From assembly GCF_041295575.1 (NCBI RefSeq), contig NZ_CP160452.1:744001-808000 (forward strand): DNA of 64,000 nt, in the 5' to 3' direction. Source of the DNA: Sporosarcina pasteurii (GTDB taxonomy: Bacteria > Bacillota > Bacilli > Bacillales_A > Planococcaceae). The translations under genes and the position numbers were made by a program. Positions 8,663-17,663 of the stretch are shown in pieces; position 1 is the first letter of the stretch, and every line of letters begins with the position of its first letter. The notes under the pieces were generated by a model. That model searched no databases, was not told the origin of the DNA, and was given only the letters and a program-made list of their open reading frames with translations.

Positions 8663-9748
8663 ATGAAAACATATAAAGTTGCGGTTATCGCAGGTGATGG
8701 TATTGGGCCTGAAGTGATTGATGAAGGAGTTAAGGTACTAAATAAAATCGCCGAATTAGATCAGCATTTTGAATTTGATTTCACGTATTTTCCATGGGGG
8801 TGTGAATATTATAGCGAGCATGGAAAAATGATGGCAGAAGACGGGATAGAAAAGTTAAAAGAATTTGACGCTATTTATTTAGGAGCTGTAGGTTTTCCAG
8901 GTGTTCCGGACCATATCTCATTATGGGATTTATTATTAATTATCCGAAAAGAATTCGACCAATATGTCAATATCCGTCCAGTCAAGTTACTTGAAGGCGC
9001 CCATTGTCCATTATCAGATGTAAAGCGCGAAGACATTGATATGTTGTTTATCCGGGAAAATACAGAAGGAGAATATTCCGGTGCAGGGGACTGGTTGTTC
9101 AAAGGAAAAGAAAATGAAGTCGTGCTACAGAATGGAGTATTCTCTAGAAAAGGAACGGAAAGAATTATCCGTTATGCATTCGAAACAGCGAAAAAGCAAG
9201 GACGTAGCTTAACAAGTATTAGTAAAGCAAATGCATTAAACTATTCGATGGTTTTCTGGGATCAAGTATTTGAAGAGGTTAGTGAAGAGTATCCTGAAGT
9301 GGAGACAGCTTCTTATCTCGTTGACGCAGCTGCGATGCTAATGATTACGGATCCCAAGCGTTTTGAAGTTGTCGTGACGTCTAATTTATTCGGAGATATA
9401 TTAACAGACGTAGGCGCAGCACTTGCGGGGGGCATTGGCTTAGCTGCAGGCGCAAATGTAAACCCTGAACGAAAGTATCCTTCAATGTTTGAGCCTGTGC
9501 ACGGCTCTGCACCTGACATTGCTGGACAAGGGATAGGGAATCCGCTTGCATCCATTTGGTCAGCAAGTCAAATGCTTGATCATTTTGGCTATGAGCAGTA
9601 TGGAAAATTAATTATTGATGCGATTGAGCAGCTTCTGATAGAAGGGCAAACATTGACACCTGATATGAAAGGATCGGCTTCAACATCTGAAGTGGGGGAT
9701 AGGCTGATTGAGATGATCACGACTAACTCCCGAACAGTGAATGTATAA
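8663..9748 (+). CDS. Isopropylmalate/isocitrate dehydrogenase family, probable D-malate dehydrogenase (decarboxylating)
   Basis: Beta-decarboxylating dehydrogenase of 361 residues. The N-terminal VAVIAGDGIGPEV, the substrate-binding arginine segments (NIRPVKLL, FIRENTEGEYSG) and the metal/NAD region (TSNLFGDILTD, EPVHGSAPDIAG) are complete. It resembles the tartrate/D-malate dehydrogenase branch (DmlA, B. subtilis YcsA). Oxidation of the semialdehyde made from (R)-carnitine gives D-malate, which this enzyme would convert to pyruvate and CO2. A similar gene accompanies cntAB in Acinetobacter. A GGGG ribosome site precedes the ATG. An intrinsic terminator follows immediately. Confidence 0.87.
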   Translation: MKTYKVAVIAGDGIGPEVIDEGVKVLNKIAELDQHFEFDFTYFPWGCEYYSEHGKMMAEDGIEKLKEFDAIYLGAVGFPGVPDHISLWDLLLIIRKEFDQYVNIRPVKLLEGAHCPLSDVKREDIDMLFIRENTEGEYSGAGDWLFKGKENEVVLQNGVFSRKGTERIIRYAFETAKKQGRSLTSISKANALNYSMVFWDQVFEEVSEEYPEVETASYLVDAAAMLMITDPKRFEVVVTSNLFGDILTDVGAALAGGIGLAAGANVNPERKYPSMFEPVHGSAPDIAGQGIGNPLASIWSASQMLDHFGYEQYGKLIIDAIEQLLIEGQTLTPDMKGSASTSEVGDRLIEMITTNSRTVNV

Positions 9749-9752
9749 GGAA

Positions 9753-9794
9753 ATATAATCGGTGTTATTCATACTAACACCGATTATATTTTTA
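9753..9794 (+). terminator. Intrinsic terminator between the dehydrogenase and BCCT genes
   Basis: A 15-bp perfect stem (9753-9767 with 9775-9789) with a 7-nt loop is followed by TTTTT. It starts 5 nt after the dehydrogenase stop. The transporter downstream is therefore expressed by read-through or from its own promoter. No -24/-12 site is visible before it. Confidence 0.88.
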
Positions 9795-9875
9795 TAGCGT
9801 ACTTGCTGGAAAAAATCGCTATCGTAGCGTGGGAGAGGCAGCCAAGAGCAATATTCTAACTAAAGGAGTGTTTGC

Positions 9876-11501
9876 ATGAAAGGAAAAAAAACGGTGTTTT
9901 ATTCCTCGCTGGCTGTTAGTTTAGCCTTAATAAGTGTTGGAGTTTTTGCTCCAAAGCAACTAGAGAATTTTTCTGAGTCTTCTCTTAGTTTTATCTATAA
10001 TAATTTAGGGTGGTTTATTCTAGGGAGCGTTTTTATTTTCTTTGCTTTTAGTATATATCTCGGACTTTCAAAGTTTGGACATATACGATTAGGCGACGAT
10101 GATGATCGTCCAGAATATAAAACCGGTACTTGGATTGGAATGCTATTTAGTGCATCTATTGGGATTAGCCTGGTATTTTGGGGGGTAGCAGAACCAGTCT
10201 CTTACTATATTACGCCTCCGTACGGCAAAGGATACTCAGAAGACTCAGCGAAACTGGCCATGCAGTTTGTTTATCTACATTGGGGAGTGTCTGCCTGGGC
10301 TTGCTATGCAGTTGTAGGCGTTTCATTGGCGTTTTTTCAATTCAGAAAAAAGCTTCCAACTTCTTTGAGTTCTGTCTTTTATCCTATACTGGGAGATAAA
10401 ATTAGAGGATCTTTCGGAAAGTTTATTGATGTCATTGTGATTCTTTCGATTGTTATTGGAATTGCAACATCCCTTGGCTTTGGAACATTGCAAGTAAATA
10501 GTGGCCTGAATTACCTTTGGGGAATTCCAATAAGTTATTCTGCCCAAGCAATGATTATACTCATCGTTAGTTTGATTTATATAGGATCTACTGTTTCGGG
10601 ACTTCAGGGAGCAATGAAACATTTATCCAATCTAAATATGTTGTTGGCTTTTGTACTGTTGGCGTTTGTGTTCTTTCTGGGTCCTACCCAAATGATTATG
10701 AAAATATTTCTACAAGGCATTAGTGATTATACACAAAACTTTGTGAGTATGTCCTTTCGAACAGAACCGTATAGTGATGGGACGTGGATAGCAAGTTGGA
10801 CATTGTTCTATTTTGGCTGGTGGATTGCCTGGTCACCACTTGTGGGAAGTTTTGTAGCTCGAATTTCAAAGGGGAGAACGATTAAAGAGTTTATGATAGG
10901 TGCAATCTTTATACCTGTCCTTGGTTCATTCTTTTGGTTTGCGGTTATGGGTGGTTCAGCAATCGATCTTATACAGAATGTAGGTCATACAGCGCTCGCA
11001 ACAGCTGTTTCTGCGGATGTTACCTCTGCGTTATTCTTGTTTTTTGATTACTTCCCAATGGGTGCATTTTTGAGCGTATTAGCAATGGTTCTAGTACTCG
11101 TTTTCTTTATCACTTCAGCAAACTCGGCGGTTTTTGTATTAGGAATGATTAGTGAAAACGGAGAACCGAATCCGTCTCATTTCACTAAAATCGTTTGGGG
11201 GATTATTATTGCGATTATTTCCGCTGTATTAATTATGACCGGCGGTTTGTCAGGTTTACAATCCATCCTCGTGGCAACATCCATTCCGTTGGCCATATTA
11301 TTGCTAGTTATGTGTTATTCCACATATAAAGGATTGAAAGATGAGCTCGCATTAACTTCAAGTGAGGAGCCCAAAGGTCCAATCAATAAGATGAGTAATG
11401 CTGAAAGACAAGAATCAATCCTATCGATTCCGAAAAACAGTAAGAATGCGAAAGAACCAGTCGTGACGATTGAAAATAAAAGTGTAAACACACACTTGTA
11501 A
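9876..11501 (+). CDS. BCCT-family transporter for a quaternary amine, probably carnitine
   Basis: Secondary transporter of the betaine/choline/carnitine family: 541 residues with about twelve hydrophobic segments. The substrate tryptophan box is clear at 315-321 (WWIAWSP), followed by LVGSFVARISKGRTIKEF. The glycine segment FSASIGISLVFWGVAEP corresponds to TM3 of BetP/CaiT. The C-terminal tail is hydrophilic, about 55 residues. AAAGGAG precedes the ATG. Being last in the oxygenase cluster, it most likely imports the oxygenase substrate. Osmolyte uptake is the alternative role for this family. Confidence 0.88.
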   Translation: MKGKKTVFYSSLAVSLALISVGVFAPKQLENFSESSLSFIYNNLGWFILGSVFIFFAFSIYLGLSKFGHIRLGDDDDRPEYKTGTWIGMLFSASIGISLVFWGVAEPVSYYITPPYGKGYSEDSAKLAMQFVYLHWGVSAWACYAVVGVSLAFFQFRKKLPTSLSSVFYPILGDKIRGSFGKFIDVIVILSIVIGIATSLGFGTLQVNSGLNYLWGIPISYSAQAMIILIVSLIYIGSTVSGLQGAMKHLSNLNMLLAFVLLAFVFFLGPTQMIMKIFLQGISDYTQNFVSMSFRTEPYSDGTWIASWTLFYFGWWIAWSPLVGSFVARISKGRTIKEFMIGAIFIPVLGSFFWFAVMGGSAIDLIQNVGHTALATAVSADVTSALFLFFDYFPMGAFLSVLAMVLVLVFFITSANSAVFVLGMISENGEPNPSHFTKIVWGIIIAIISAVLIMTGGLSGLQSILVATSIPLAILLLVMCYSTYKGLKDELALTSSEEPKGPINKMSNAERQESILSIPKNSKNAKEPVVTIENKSVNTHL

Positions 11502-11614
11502 TGAATTGGTGACAGTTCAATATATATCAATCATCGTGTTATGCGAACGCTTTCAATTATAAGTTTAATTCGGAATAGTAACTATGAATGAAGAACTTTA
11601 AATTTAAATACAAT

Positions 11615-11649
11615 AAGAGAGACAGCGAAATCAAGCTGTCTCTCTTTTA
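11615..11649. terminator. Bidirectional terminator between BCCT and ku
   Basis: AAGAGAGACAGC (11615-11626) pairs with GCTGTCTCTCTT (11635-11646), with T-rich flanks on both strands. It serves the converging BCCT and ku genes. Confidence 0.85.
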
Positions 11650-11665
11650 TTAGCGGTGCTAAAAG

Positions 11666-12505
11666 TCAAGCATGTTTCTTTGTCGTACGTTTTCGTGTAG
11701 CTGGTTTTTTCTTTGTAGTTTTCTTCGGGGTAGTTTTATCCAGTGATGCCTGCAGTGCTGTCATTAAATCCATCACGTTGGCCGGTGCTGGAGCTTGTTT
11801 GTCATTTGCGATGACTGTTGCATTTTCTGATTTTTTCTCTTCAATTAATTCCATAAGGGCTGTACGATAATCATCCTTATATTTTTCTGGATCAAATGCC
11901 GTCGTAAGTTGGTCGATTAACATGAGTGCCGTATCCAGTTCTTTTTTGACCACTTTTTCATTACTCGGGATATTTGGAACGTCTTTTACGAGACGTACTT
12001 CGTCAGGAAAGTGAATGGTTTCCATTAATAATGTATCTTGATAGACCCGGATAACCGCCAGCTGTTCTTTTGACCGGATAATGATTTTGGCCACACCAAT
12101 TTTGCCGGAGTCTTCTAAAGCTTTTCTTAATAGGGTGTATGCTTTTCCACCACCGCTATCGGGGGCCATAAAATAACTGCGTTCAAAATAAATCGGGTCG
12201 ATTTCTTCTAATTTTACAAAGTCGATAATTTCGACCGATTTGTCTTCATTTTCTTTTTTTAACTTCTCTAAGTCCTCTTCATCCAGTACAACAAATTTAT
12301 TTTTCGTATATTCATACGCTTTGACAATTTCCTCGTTTTGGACTTCCTTCTCACAAACGGGACAAGTTTTTTGATAATTAATTGGGGAATGACATTCTTT
12401 ATGCAATTGGCGTAATTTGATGTCTTTATTTTCTGTTGCGGTATGAAGTTTCACCGGAATATTTACGAGGCCAAAGCTAATACTACCTTTTCAAACCGTA
12501 TGCAC
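11666..12505 (-). pseudogene. ku: Ku end-joining protein with an in-frame TGA at codon 5
   Basis: Ku binds DNA ends and recruits LigD. The conserved frame begins at a GTG (12505) with AGGTGAG 6 nt upstream and reads V-H-T-V-stop-K-G-S-I-S-F-G-L-V-N-I-P-V-K. In other Bacillales this position is the Trp of MHTMWKGSISFG, so TGG has become TGA (12491-12493). After the stop the frame is open to 11666 and includes the Ku core and a Lys-rich tail (TTKKKPATRKRTTKKHA). The first later start is a GTG at 12454 with no ribosome site; using it (262 aa) would lose about 17 core residues. Options are a null allele, UGA read-through as Trp, or a base-call error. Confidence 0.85.
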
Positions 12506-12613
12506 TGCGCTCACCTGCTTCATCTTTTTCTTATTATGGAAGTTTTTCATGGTTCTATGTATAGAAGATGGAAGGAATCAAAGGCTAATTTGAAAAAGGA
12601 GCGCATTTTAACA

Positions 12614-14464
12614 ATGAAGCCAATGCGATTAACGGATGCAAATAAGGTACCTCAAGGGAAAGAATGGATATATGAAACGAAGTATGATGGATTTCGATGT
12701 CTATTGATATGGGATGGAGAAACACCTACATTAAAAAGTCGCAACAATAAGGAACTGACGCACTTGTTTCCAGAAATCATTCAATTTTGCACAACTATTT
12801 ATAAACGGATTCAGCCCTATTTACCATTAACATTGGACGGAGAACTTGTTTATTTACGGAATGATTTTCAAAGTGAATTTCCAATTGTTCAGACACGAGG
12901 GCGGATGCGGAGTGAAACAAATATTGCAGAACATGCTAAACAATTTCCTTGTCATTATATTTGCTTCGATTTATTGTCAGTAAAAAATGAAGATCTTACC
13001 AACATGCCTTTAACAGATAGAAAAAAGGAGTTACTGAAACTATTTACAGCCGCAGGAATTTCAACAGCGGTTCAGTACAAAAGTAAAACTCGCCTCCAAG
13101 CAATTGAGTCTTTTACAGATAACGAATTATTGTGGCATAAAATGATTGTACATAATGGTGAAGGCATGATTGCAAAAAAGAAAGCGAGTACCTGGGTGGA
13201 AGATACGCGGTCAAAGCAGTGGGTAAAAGTTAAAAATTGGCGTTACGTTCATGTGATGTTAACGAAATATGATAAGAAAAATGGCTTTTTCACGGGTGCA
13301 GTGTACAAAGAAGATGCACTAAAAGAAGTTGTCACATTTCTTCACGGACTTGATGCAGATGAAGTTCAGACATTACAAAATTTATTTCTATCAAATGGCC
13401 AGCAAACATCACGTAATATCTGGCAATTACCGCCTTCCATTTGCGTCCAAATTGCTTGTATTGGCTTTGATGGGAAACATTTACGTGAACCTAGATTTCA
13501 TAAGTTTGATTTAGAAATGAATGCCCATAAGTGTGACTGGAATCAAATGCTTCGACAGTTGCTACCGATTCCAAAATCCATAGCAATTACACATCCTGAT
13601 AAGCCAGTTTGGCCTGAAATGGACATTCAAAAAGAGAGTTACTTGTATTACTTACAAAACGTTGCATCTCTCATGTTGCCATTTTTGCGTAATCGCCACT
13701 TGACGGTCATTCGCTTTCCTCACGGTGTGCCAGGTGAAATGTTTTATCAAAAAAACGCACCGGATTATACACCTGATTTTATCTCAACCTCAAGGGTCGA
13801 TGATATCAATTATATTTTGTGTAATGACATTGAAGCATTGTTATGGCTTGGTAATCAACTTGCCCTCGAATTTCATATCCCTTTTCAAACGATAGAAACG
13901 AAAAAGCCGACTGAAATTGTTTTTGATTTAGATCCACCTTCAGTGGAAGAGTTCTCTTTAGCAGTCGAAGCAGCGATACGGATGAAATTGATTTTCGACA
14001 AATTTGAACTTGAATCCTTCGTGAAAACATCCGGGGGAAAGGGATTACAAGTTTATATCCCCTTACCTTTTAATCGATATACCTACGAGGATACCCGTCT
14101 ATTTACAAAGTTCGTTTGTGATTTTTTGTGCGAGCAAGAACCTAATTGGTTTACGACAGAACGTTTGAAGAAAAACCGTAACAATAAATTATATTTAGAT
14201 TATGTACAACATCAAGAAGGGAAAACGATCATTGCGCCTTATTCACCGAGGGGGAATGAACGAGGACTAGTCGCTACGCCTTTATTATGGAATGAAGTAA
14301 ATTCATCATTAAAGCCTGATCAATTTCCGATTCCGGCCGTTTTAGAGCGTATAAAACGGCAAAGTGATCCATTTGGGGACTTTTTTGATGCAGGGGAAAA
14401 GCAAAATTTTGAAAGTGTTTATCGTCAATTGAAAGAAATGTTAACTTGCACAGCAATTAGATGA
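12614..14464 (+). CDS. ligD: Bacterial NHEJ DNA ligase LigD (ligase and polymerase domains)
   Basis: ATP-dependent ligase fused to a primase-type polymerase, 616 residues, the size of B. subtilis LigD (YkoU). The adenylated lysine is K23 in ETKYDGFR. The nucleotidyltransferase motifs TLDGELV and GEGMIAKK follow. From about residue 370 the polymerase domain shows HPDKPVWPEM, IVFDLDPP (metal-binding Asp pair) and KTSGGKGLQVYIPL. No phosphoesterase domain is present, as is usual in Bacillus. The ATG at 12614 is preceded by AAGGAG at a slightly long 12-nt spacing. Transcribed divergently from ku, whose start codon carries the defect described there. Confidence 0.93.
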   Translation: MKPMRLTDANKVPQGKEWIYETKYDGFRCLLIWDGETPTLKSRNNKELTHLFPEIIQFCTTIYKRIQPYLPLTLDGELVYLRNDFQSEFPIVQTRGRMRSETNIAEHAKQFPCHYICFDLLSVKNEDLTNMPLTDRKKELLKLFTAAGISTAVQYKSKTRLQAIESFTDNELLWHKMIVHNGEGMIAKKKASTWVEDTRSKQWVKVKNWRYVHVMLTKYDKKNGFFTGAVYKEDALKEVVTFLHGLDADEVQTLQNLFLSNGQQTSRNIWQLPPSICVQIACIGFDGKHLREPRFHKFDLEMNAHKCDWNQMLRQLLPIPKSIAITHPDKPVWPEMDIQKESYLYYLQNVASLMLPFLRNRHLTVIRFPHGVPGEMFYQKNAPDYTPDFISTSRVDDINYILCNDIEALLWLGNQLALEFHIPFQTIETKKPTEIVFDLDPPSVEEFSLAVEAAIRMKLIFDKFELESFVKTSGGKGLQVYIPLPFNRYTYEDTRLFTKFVCDFLCEQEPNWFTTERLKKNRNNKLYLDYVQHQEGKTIIAPYSPRGNERGLVATPLLWNEVNSSLKPDQFPIPAVLERIKRQSDPFGDFFDAGEKQNFESVYRQLKEMLTCTAIR

Positions 14465-14535
14465 CATCCATTCATGATTCAGATTTTAAACGAAGGGTAT
14501 ACTTGTCAATAAATAGGTCGCAGAGGATGAATAGG

Positions 14536-16074
14536 ATGAATCAACCAAAACAATCCAAGTCGATTCGTTTTTTAAACTTTATTGAGGAAAAAGGAAATAA
14601 ATTACCTGATCCAATTACAATCTTCATTGCCTTTACTTTGCTTGTCATCGGGGTGTCCCATCTATTATATGTTATGGGGACCAGTGTCAGCTTTGAAGGG
14701 GTTAATCATGAGACGGGGAAAATTGAAACGCTTACTGTGAAAGCGGTCAGCTTGCTCGTTCCGGACGGGATCGCGTATATGTTTTCAAATGTCGTTTCGA
14801 ACTTTACATCATTTGTGGCACTCGGTCCTGTACTTGTTGCCATGCTTGGTGTTGGCGTGGCTGAGAAAAGCGGCTATATTAGCGCACTCATGACGAATAC
14901 AGTTACGAAAGCACCGAGAAGGTTTGTAACGCCAATCGTCGTATTAATGGGTGTGTTATCAAACGTCGCTGCATCAGTTGGGTATGTTGTTTTGGTGCCG
15001 CTTGGCGCGATTATTTTTTTAGGATTTAATCGGCATCCACTCGCAGGGTTATCTGCAGCGTTTGCAGGTGTAGCAGGTGGGTACTCAGCTAACCTTTTGT
15101 TAGGAACAAACGACCCTTTATTAAGCGGAATTACGACAGAAGCAGCGAATATATTAAATGCTAATTATGTTGTGAATCCTACTGATAACTGGTTTTTCAT
15201 GTTCGTCTCAACATTTCTTATTGTCATTATAGGCACGCTTGTCACGGATAAGCTTATCGAACCAAAATTAGGCCCCTATAAACAAGTCGATCAAGTCGAT
15301 GAAGTAAATAAAATTTCAGCACGTGAAAAAAAAGGACTCTTCTGGGCGAATATCTCTATTTTGCTCACAGTTGTCCTCATTGCACTCCTCGTCATTCCAG
15401 AAAATGGTGTGTTACGTGGAGCAGGCGGAAGTGTTATTCAATCCCCGTTTATGAGCAGTATTATTTTTATTATGATGCTTGTCTTTTTAGTACCCGGGAT
15501 TGTCTTTGGTTTTTTTACGAAAACAATTAAAAATGATAAAGATATTGCGAGGCTAATGGCATCTTCATTAGAAACAATGTCTGGTTTTATTGTTTTAATC
15601 TTTTTTGCTGCACAGTTTGTCGCATTATTTAATTATACGAACCTAGGTACAATTATTGCCGTAAATGGTGCAAAGTTTTTACAAGCGATTCATTTAGACG
15701 GTGCGCCACTACTTGTCGCATTAATTTTCATTACTGCCATGATTAATTTATTTATCGCTGCAGATTCTGCGAAATGGGCAATTATGGCGCCAGTATTTGT
15801 GCCGATGTTTATGCAAATGGGAATTTCGCCTGAAGTGACACAAGTTGCTTATCGTGTAGGAGATTCCTCGACCAATATTATTTCGCCATTAATGCCCTTT
15901 TTCCCGTTAGTCGTAGCTTTTGCACAGCGGTACGGTAAAGAAAATGGCGTAGGCACAGTTATATCCTTAATGTTGCCTTATTCGATTATTATTTTAATTA
16001 GCTGGGTAATCTTTTTTATTATTTGGTACGTGTTGGGGATTCCGGTTGGACCCGGAACAACCCTAAATTATTAG
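14536..16074 (+). CDS. AbgT-family transporter
   Basis: Integral membrane protein (512 residues from this start) of the AbgT family, which includes p-aminobenzoyl-glutamate importers and sulfonamide-exporting MtrF/YdaH. Family signs: FLNFIEEKGNKLPDPITIFI at the N-terminus, repeated re-entrant hydrophobic segments, VAASVGYVVLVPLGAIIF, and DSSTNIISPLMPFFPLV near the end. The frame is open from 14461, overlapping the ligD stop, but GAGG upstream of 14536 favours this start. Direction of transport cannot be told. Confidence 0.85.
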   Translation: MNQPKQSKSIRFLNFIEEKGNKLPDPITIFIAFTLLVIGVSHLLYVMGTSVSFEGVNHETGKIETLTVKAVSLLVPDGIAYMFSNVVSNFTSFVALGPVLVAMLGVGVAEKSGYISALMTNTVTKAPRRFVTPIVVLMGVLSNVAASVGYVVLVPLGAIIFLGFNRHPLAGLSAAFAGVAGGYSANLLLGTNDPLLSGITTEAANILNANYVVNPTDNWFFMFVSTFLIVIIGTLVTDKLIEPKLGPYKQVDQVDEVNKISAREKKGLFWANISILLTVVLIALLVIPENGVLRGAGGSVIQSPFMSSIIFIMMLVFLVPGIVFGFFTKTIKNDKDIARLMASSLETMSGFIVLIFFAAQFVALFNYTNLGTIIAVNGAKFLQAIHLDGAPLLVALIFITAMINLFIAADSAKWAIMAPVFVPMFMQMGISPEVTQVAYRVGDSSTNIISPLMPFFPLVVAFAQRYGKENGVGTVISLMLPYSIIILISWVIFFIIWYVLGIPVGPGTTLNY

Positions 16075-16089
16075 AAAGGGTGAAGGAAA

Positions 16090-16503
16090 ATGAGAGTGAC
16101 GACAGTATGGACTGGAGGACGTGCTTTTACTGCAGTAGGAGACTCCGGTTATGAAATCAATATGGATGCAACGGAGGCGTATGGCGGTTTAGGAAAAGGA
16201 GCGACCCCTACTGAAATGCTTTTAGGCGCTTTAGCCGGCTGTATCGGGATTGATATTACGATGATATTGCGACCACATTTGGATAAGATTAATAAAATCG
16301 AAATTATTACAGATGGCACGAGAAAAGAAGAACCGCCAAAAGGATTTACTACCATGGAGATCACTTTCGATATAGAAGGTGATATAGATAGTAAGAAGGT
16401 TTGGAGAGCCATTCGTCTCGGAAAAGATAAGTATTGTTCTGTTTCTGATTCATTAAAAGCTGAAGTTGAATTCAAACTAATATTAAATGGTGAAGAAAGT
16501 TAA
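16090..16503 (+). CDS. OsmC-family protein
   Basis: Small (137 aa) OsmC/Ohr-fold protein. Two cysteines sit at the expected redox positions (LAGCIGIDITM and DKYCSVSDSL), so a thiol peroxidase role against organic peroxides is plausible. It follows the AbgT gene by 15 nt behind AAGGGTGAAGG and probably shares its transcript. The functional link to AbgT is not evident. Confidence 0.85.
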   Translation: MRVTTVWTGGRAFTAVGDSGYEINMDATEAYGGLGKGATPTEMLLGALAGCIGIDITMILRPHLDKINKIEIITDGTRKEEPPKGFTTMEITFDIEGDIDSKKVWRAIRLGKDKYCSVSDSLKAEVEFKLILNGEES

Positions 16504-16526
16504 CGAAACGCTTGTCCAACACGAAT

Positions 16527-16568
16527 AAAGATCCGTCATTGCAAATGAAGCAAGACGGATCTTTTTCA
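16527..16568. terminator. Bidirectional terminator after osmC-like gene
   Basis: AAAGATCCGTC (16527-16537) pairs with GACGGATCTTT (16554-16564), followed by T residues. It separates the plus-strand OsmC gene from the minus-strand VanZ gene. Confidence 0.85.
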
Positions 16569-16579
16569 TTTTGTCCCAA

Positions 16580-17074
16580 TTAGGTGCTAATTTTGCGACG
16601 ACGCTTTCGTCCTTTTAAACGATTTATAATATTCATGATGAGACGTACGATGATCAGTGTAGTGAGTGCACCCGCCATATCAAGCATGACGTCTTGGATG
16701 GACGGCGTTCTCCCACCAGTAAGTGACTGGCGATATTCATCACCAATTGCGATAAATAACGTAAATAGCGCTGCAAGTAGGAAACGAAAGGACATTTTAG
16801 GTAACAATGTGTAAATTGAAGCGGCAATAAAACCGAAGATGAAAAAATGTGCACTTTTTCTAAGTAGAAATTCTATGAAGTAGTAATAGCCTCTTTCTTC
16901 AACTGATACGGTGATGCCCCAATAGGGAATCTCTAACTTAGAAAGCACCGTTTCAAAGGGTTTTCCAGGAAGTAATTTTTGAAGGTTCGGGATAATGGAT
17001 TGTTGTTCGTAAGTTTGACCGGATGAAATAAACAAAACGGTTAGTAATAAAAGTAAGATAATAAATTTTCTCAT
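16580..17074 (-). CDS. VanZ-like family membrane protein
   Basis: Protein of 164 residues with an N-terminal hydrophobic segment, two or three further membrane spans and a basic tail (KGRKRRRKIST). LLRKSAHFFIFGFIA and ALFTLFIAIGDEYRQSLTGGRTPSIQDVMLDMAGA are the conserved VanZ-domain patterns. VanZ confers low-level teicoplanin resistance in enterococci; the role of stand-alone homologues is unknown. Single-gene unit. Confidence 0.85.
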   Translation of the reverse strand: MRKFIILLLLLTVLFISSGQTYEQQSIIPNLQKLLPGKPFETVLSKLEIPYWGITVSVEERGYYYFIEFLLRKSAHFFIFGFIAASIYTLLPKMSFRFLLAALFTLFIAIGDEYRQSLTGGRTPSIQDVMLDMAGALTTLIIVRLIMNIINRLKGRKRRRKIST

Positions 17075-17241
17075 ATAAAAATCGTACCACGGTCCAAGTC
17101 GATTGTATAGAAAAAAATTAACATAAAAGCTAGGTTATTTTTATCAAAAGGAAGGTGCATGAGCTATGCCGTTTTTCGAAGCAATGGACAATTACAGTTC
17201 ATGAATAAACACTGGCCAAATCAATAGGCACGCTATTATTT

Positions 17242-17255
17242 TGCAATCGTTTGCA
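17242..17255. promoter_or_regulatory. Candidate catabolite-responsive element upstream of ptsHI
   Basis: TGCAATCGTTTGCA fits the CcpA cre pattern TGNAANCGNNNNCA and is nearly palindromic. It overlaps a possible -35 (TTGCAA 17251-17256) with a weak -10 (TACATT 17274-17279) 17 nt away. The rest of 17075-17396 shows no gene. Confidence 0.5.
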
Positions 17256-17396
17256 ATTGTCACGTGGACAAGATACATTTAAGTAAACGGTAATCGAGTT
17301 TAGACTTTTGGAAAGTCCTATTTTTACCTTGAACAGGTTAAGGTAGTAAAGATTCCAAAATCGATTACTCGAAAATCTTAAAGGAGAATGATGATC

Positions 17397-17663
17397 ATGG
17401 CAGAAAAACAATTTACAGTAATCGATGAGGCAGGAATCCACGCAAGACCGGCATCTGTTTTAGTCAGCACAGCTAACAAATTCCAATCAGATATCTTTTT
17501 AATTCATAAAGGAAGAGACGTAAACTTGAAATCTATCCTAGGCGTTATGTCACTTGGAATTGGTTCAGGTGAAGAGTTTGCAATTCGCGCGGAAGGGACA
17601 GACGCAGAAGACGCATTAGTTGAGCTTGAAAAAACATTGCAAAATGAAGGATTGGCAAAATAA
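17397..17663 (+). CDS. ptsH: Phosphocarrier protein HPr
   Basis: Phosphoryl carrier of the sugar phosphotransferase system and CcpA co-repressor. The 88-residue protein has the PEP-dependent site H15 (GIHARPAS) and the HPr-kinase site S46 ([12 protein letters not shown]), so both regulatory functions of Firmicute HPr are kept. Of three nearby ATGs (17388, 17391, 17397) the last has proper spacing from AAAGGAG. Its stop overlaps the ptsI start by one base. Confidence 0.97.
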   Translation: MAEKQFTVIDEAGIHARPASVLVSTANKFQSDIFLIHKGRDVNLKSILGVMSLGIGSGEEFAIRAEGTDAEDALVELEKTLQNEGLAK

